Below the pieces are notes generated by a model. That model had not been told where the DNA came from and made no database searches. It worked only from the letters and a program-made list of their open reading frames with translations. The translations under genes and the position numbers were made by a program. From the NCBI GenBank assembly GCA_030829545.1, contig JAURAI010000001.1, positions 134,234 through 198,233 of the forward strand: a DNA stretch of 64,000 bases, read 5' to 3'. Position 1 is the stretch's first letter. Each line of letters begins with the position of its first letter. The stretch comes from Candidatus Poseidonia sp. GTDB lineage: Archaea; Thermoplasmatota; Poseidoniia; Poseidoniales; Poseidoniaceae. Below are positions 63,541-64,000 of this stretch, in pieces.

Positions 63541-64000
63541 ATGGTCGAACTCATTGATGCTCTTTTTTGGTTTTCCAGTCTTTACATTCTCCCCTTTTGG
63601 CTCATGATGTGGTTTGCCCCGTACCATGAACGAACCGCCGCCCTGATGAAGAACGAATGGGTCTACCTCGCACCCCTAGCGGCCGCCTACACCATCGCAG
63701 TGCTGCCCAATCTCATTGATATCTTCATTCTCTTGGGAAGCGACATGCCTACGCCCGCCATCGTAGTCGAGATGTTTTCAGAGCGTGACGTGATTTTGAT
63801 CGGCTGGTTGCACTATCTTGCCTTTGACCTCTTTGTAGGCCGCTGGACATGGCAGCGATTGGTCGCAACGGGCCAACCCATCTACGTATCCTTCCCTGTA
63901 TTGTTGTTCTCAATGATGGTCGCACCCTTGGGGGCGTTGATGGGTTTGATCGTTACACGCTCGTACACTGGAGAAGCAACTGAACTCACTGAAGTTGACG
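63541..64000 (+). CDS. ABA4-like (DUF4281) membrane protein, 3' end outside window
   Basis: An open frame of 153 codons that runs off the window. It translates to a membrane protein with four hydrophobic segments and the phrases LPFWLMMWFAP and GWLHYLAFDLFVGRW, characteristic of the ABA4-like family. In plants ABA4 takes part in neoxanthin formation; bacterial and archaeal members lack a proven role. It begins four bases after the lipoprotein stop and ends within a tail at the window edge, so only few residues are probably missing. Confidence 0.8.
   Translation, partial: MVELIDALFWFSSLYILPFWLMMWFAPYHERTAALMKNEWVYLAPLAAAYTIAVLPNLIDIFILLGSDMPTPAIVVEMFSERDVILIGWLHYLAFDLFVGRWTWQRLVATGQPIYVSFPVLLFSMMVAPLGALMGLIVTRSYTGEATELTEVD

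Overview
The window reads as one stretch of a planktonic euryarchaeal chromosome, most likely Marine Group II (Candidatus Poseidoniales). Archaeal markers are the L7Ae-S28e-L24e-NDK-aIF2/IF5B gene cluster, deoxyhypusine synthase, a Gar1-like H/ACA RNP protein, a two-subunit ferredoxin oxidoreductase, a DUF63 membrane protein and a SegA/SegB-like partition pair. They sit beside genes common in bacteria (uvrB, ccmF, aconitase, methylcrotonyl-CoA carboxylase, an RND/MMPL exporter), a mixture known for that group. The lineage call is inference; no rRNA gene is present.

Layout. 1-5.8 kb: end of an ABC exporter operon, an anchored surface protein, a Gar1/RanBP2-zinc-finger/RGG fusion and a membrane protein with a helical-repeat front half. 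6.2-12.8 kb: one giant minus-strand surface protein with FG-GAP-like repeats. 13.0-17.4 kb: an unknown gene, aconitase and a membrane cyclophilin. 17.6-21.3 kb: 2-oxoacid:ferredoxin oxidoreductase (two subunits) and an anchored DUF2135-like protein. 21.3-22.8 kb: ROK sugar kinase and HAD phosphatase. 22.9-31.7 kb: heavy-metal P-type ATPase, winged-helix regulator, zinc-ribbon protein, a very long coiled-coil protein and a calcium-repeat surface protein. 31.7-34.3 kb: small unknown gene, ribbon-helix-helix protein, ParA, MoxR. 34.4-38.8 kb: translation cluster plus PRPP synthetase. tRNA-Ile(GAT), a PRC-barrel protein and a 418-bp AT-rich divergent intergenic region follow. 40.1-48.6 kb: an unknown gene, then a leftward run (DHS, uvrB, SDR, MazG-like, UbiA, UbiD). 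48.6-64 kb: a rightward run (geranylgeranyl reductase, CcmF, FKBP-SAP, DUF63, a four-gene MCC/leucine-degradation operon, RND exporter, membrane protein, thioredoxin-like lipoprotein, ABA4-like protein cut by the window end).

Together the genes suggest an aerobic heterotroph: amino-acid degradation (MCC operon), TCA-cycle steps (aconitase, ferredoxin-linked oxidoreductase), a prenylquinone/isoprenoid module (UbiD, UbiA, geranylgeranyl reductase), cytochrome c maturation (CcmF, thioredoxin lipoprotein) and large adhesive or calcium-binding surface proteins. Genes are tightly packed, often with 1-, 4- or 8-base overlaps. Some starts have a clear Shine-Dalgarno sequence; others have a TATA-like box about 25-30 bases upstream and look leaderless.

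The least explained items are: a 26-bp element made of two CAATTG boxes exactly 20 bp apart with a similar AT-rich spacer, seen five times; a Gar1 protein with RanBP2 zinc fingers and an RGG-type tail; a zinc-finger-like insertion in aIF2/IF5B together with an L24e that has lost three of its four zinc cysteines; an approximately 550-residue proline-free rod protein; and an FKBP fused to a SAP domain.
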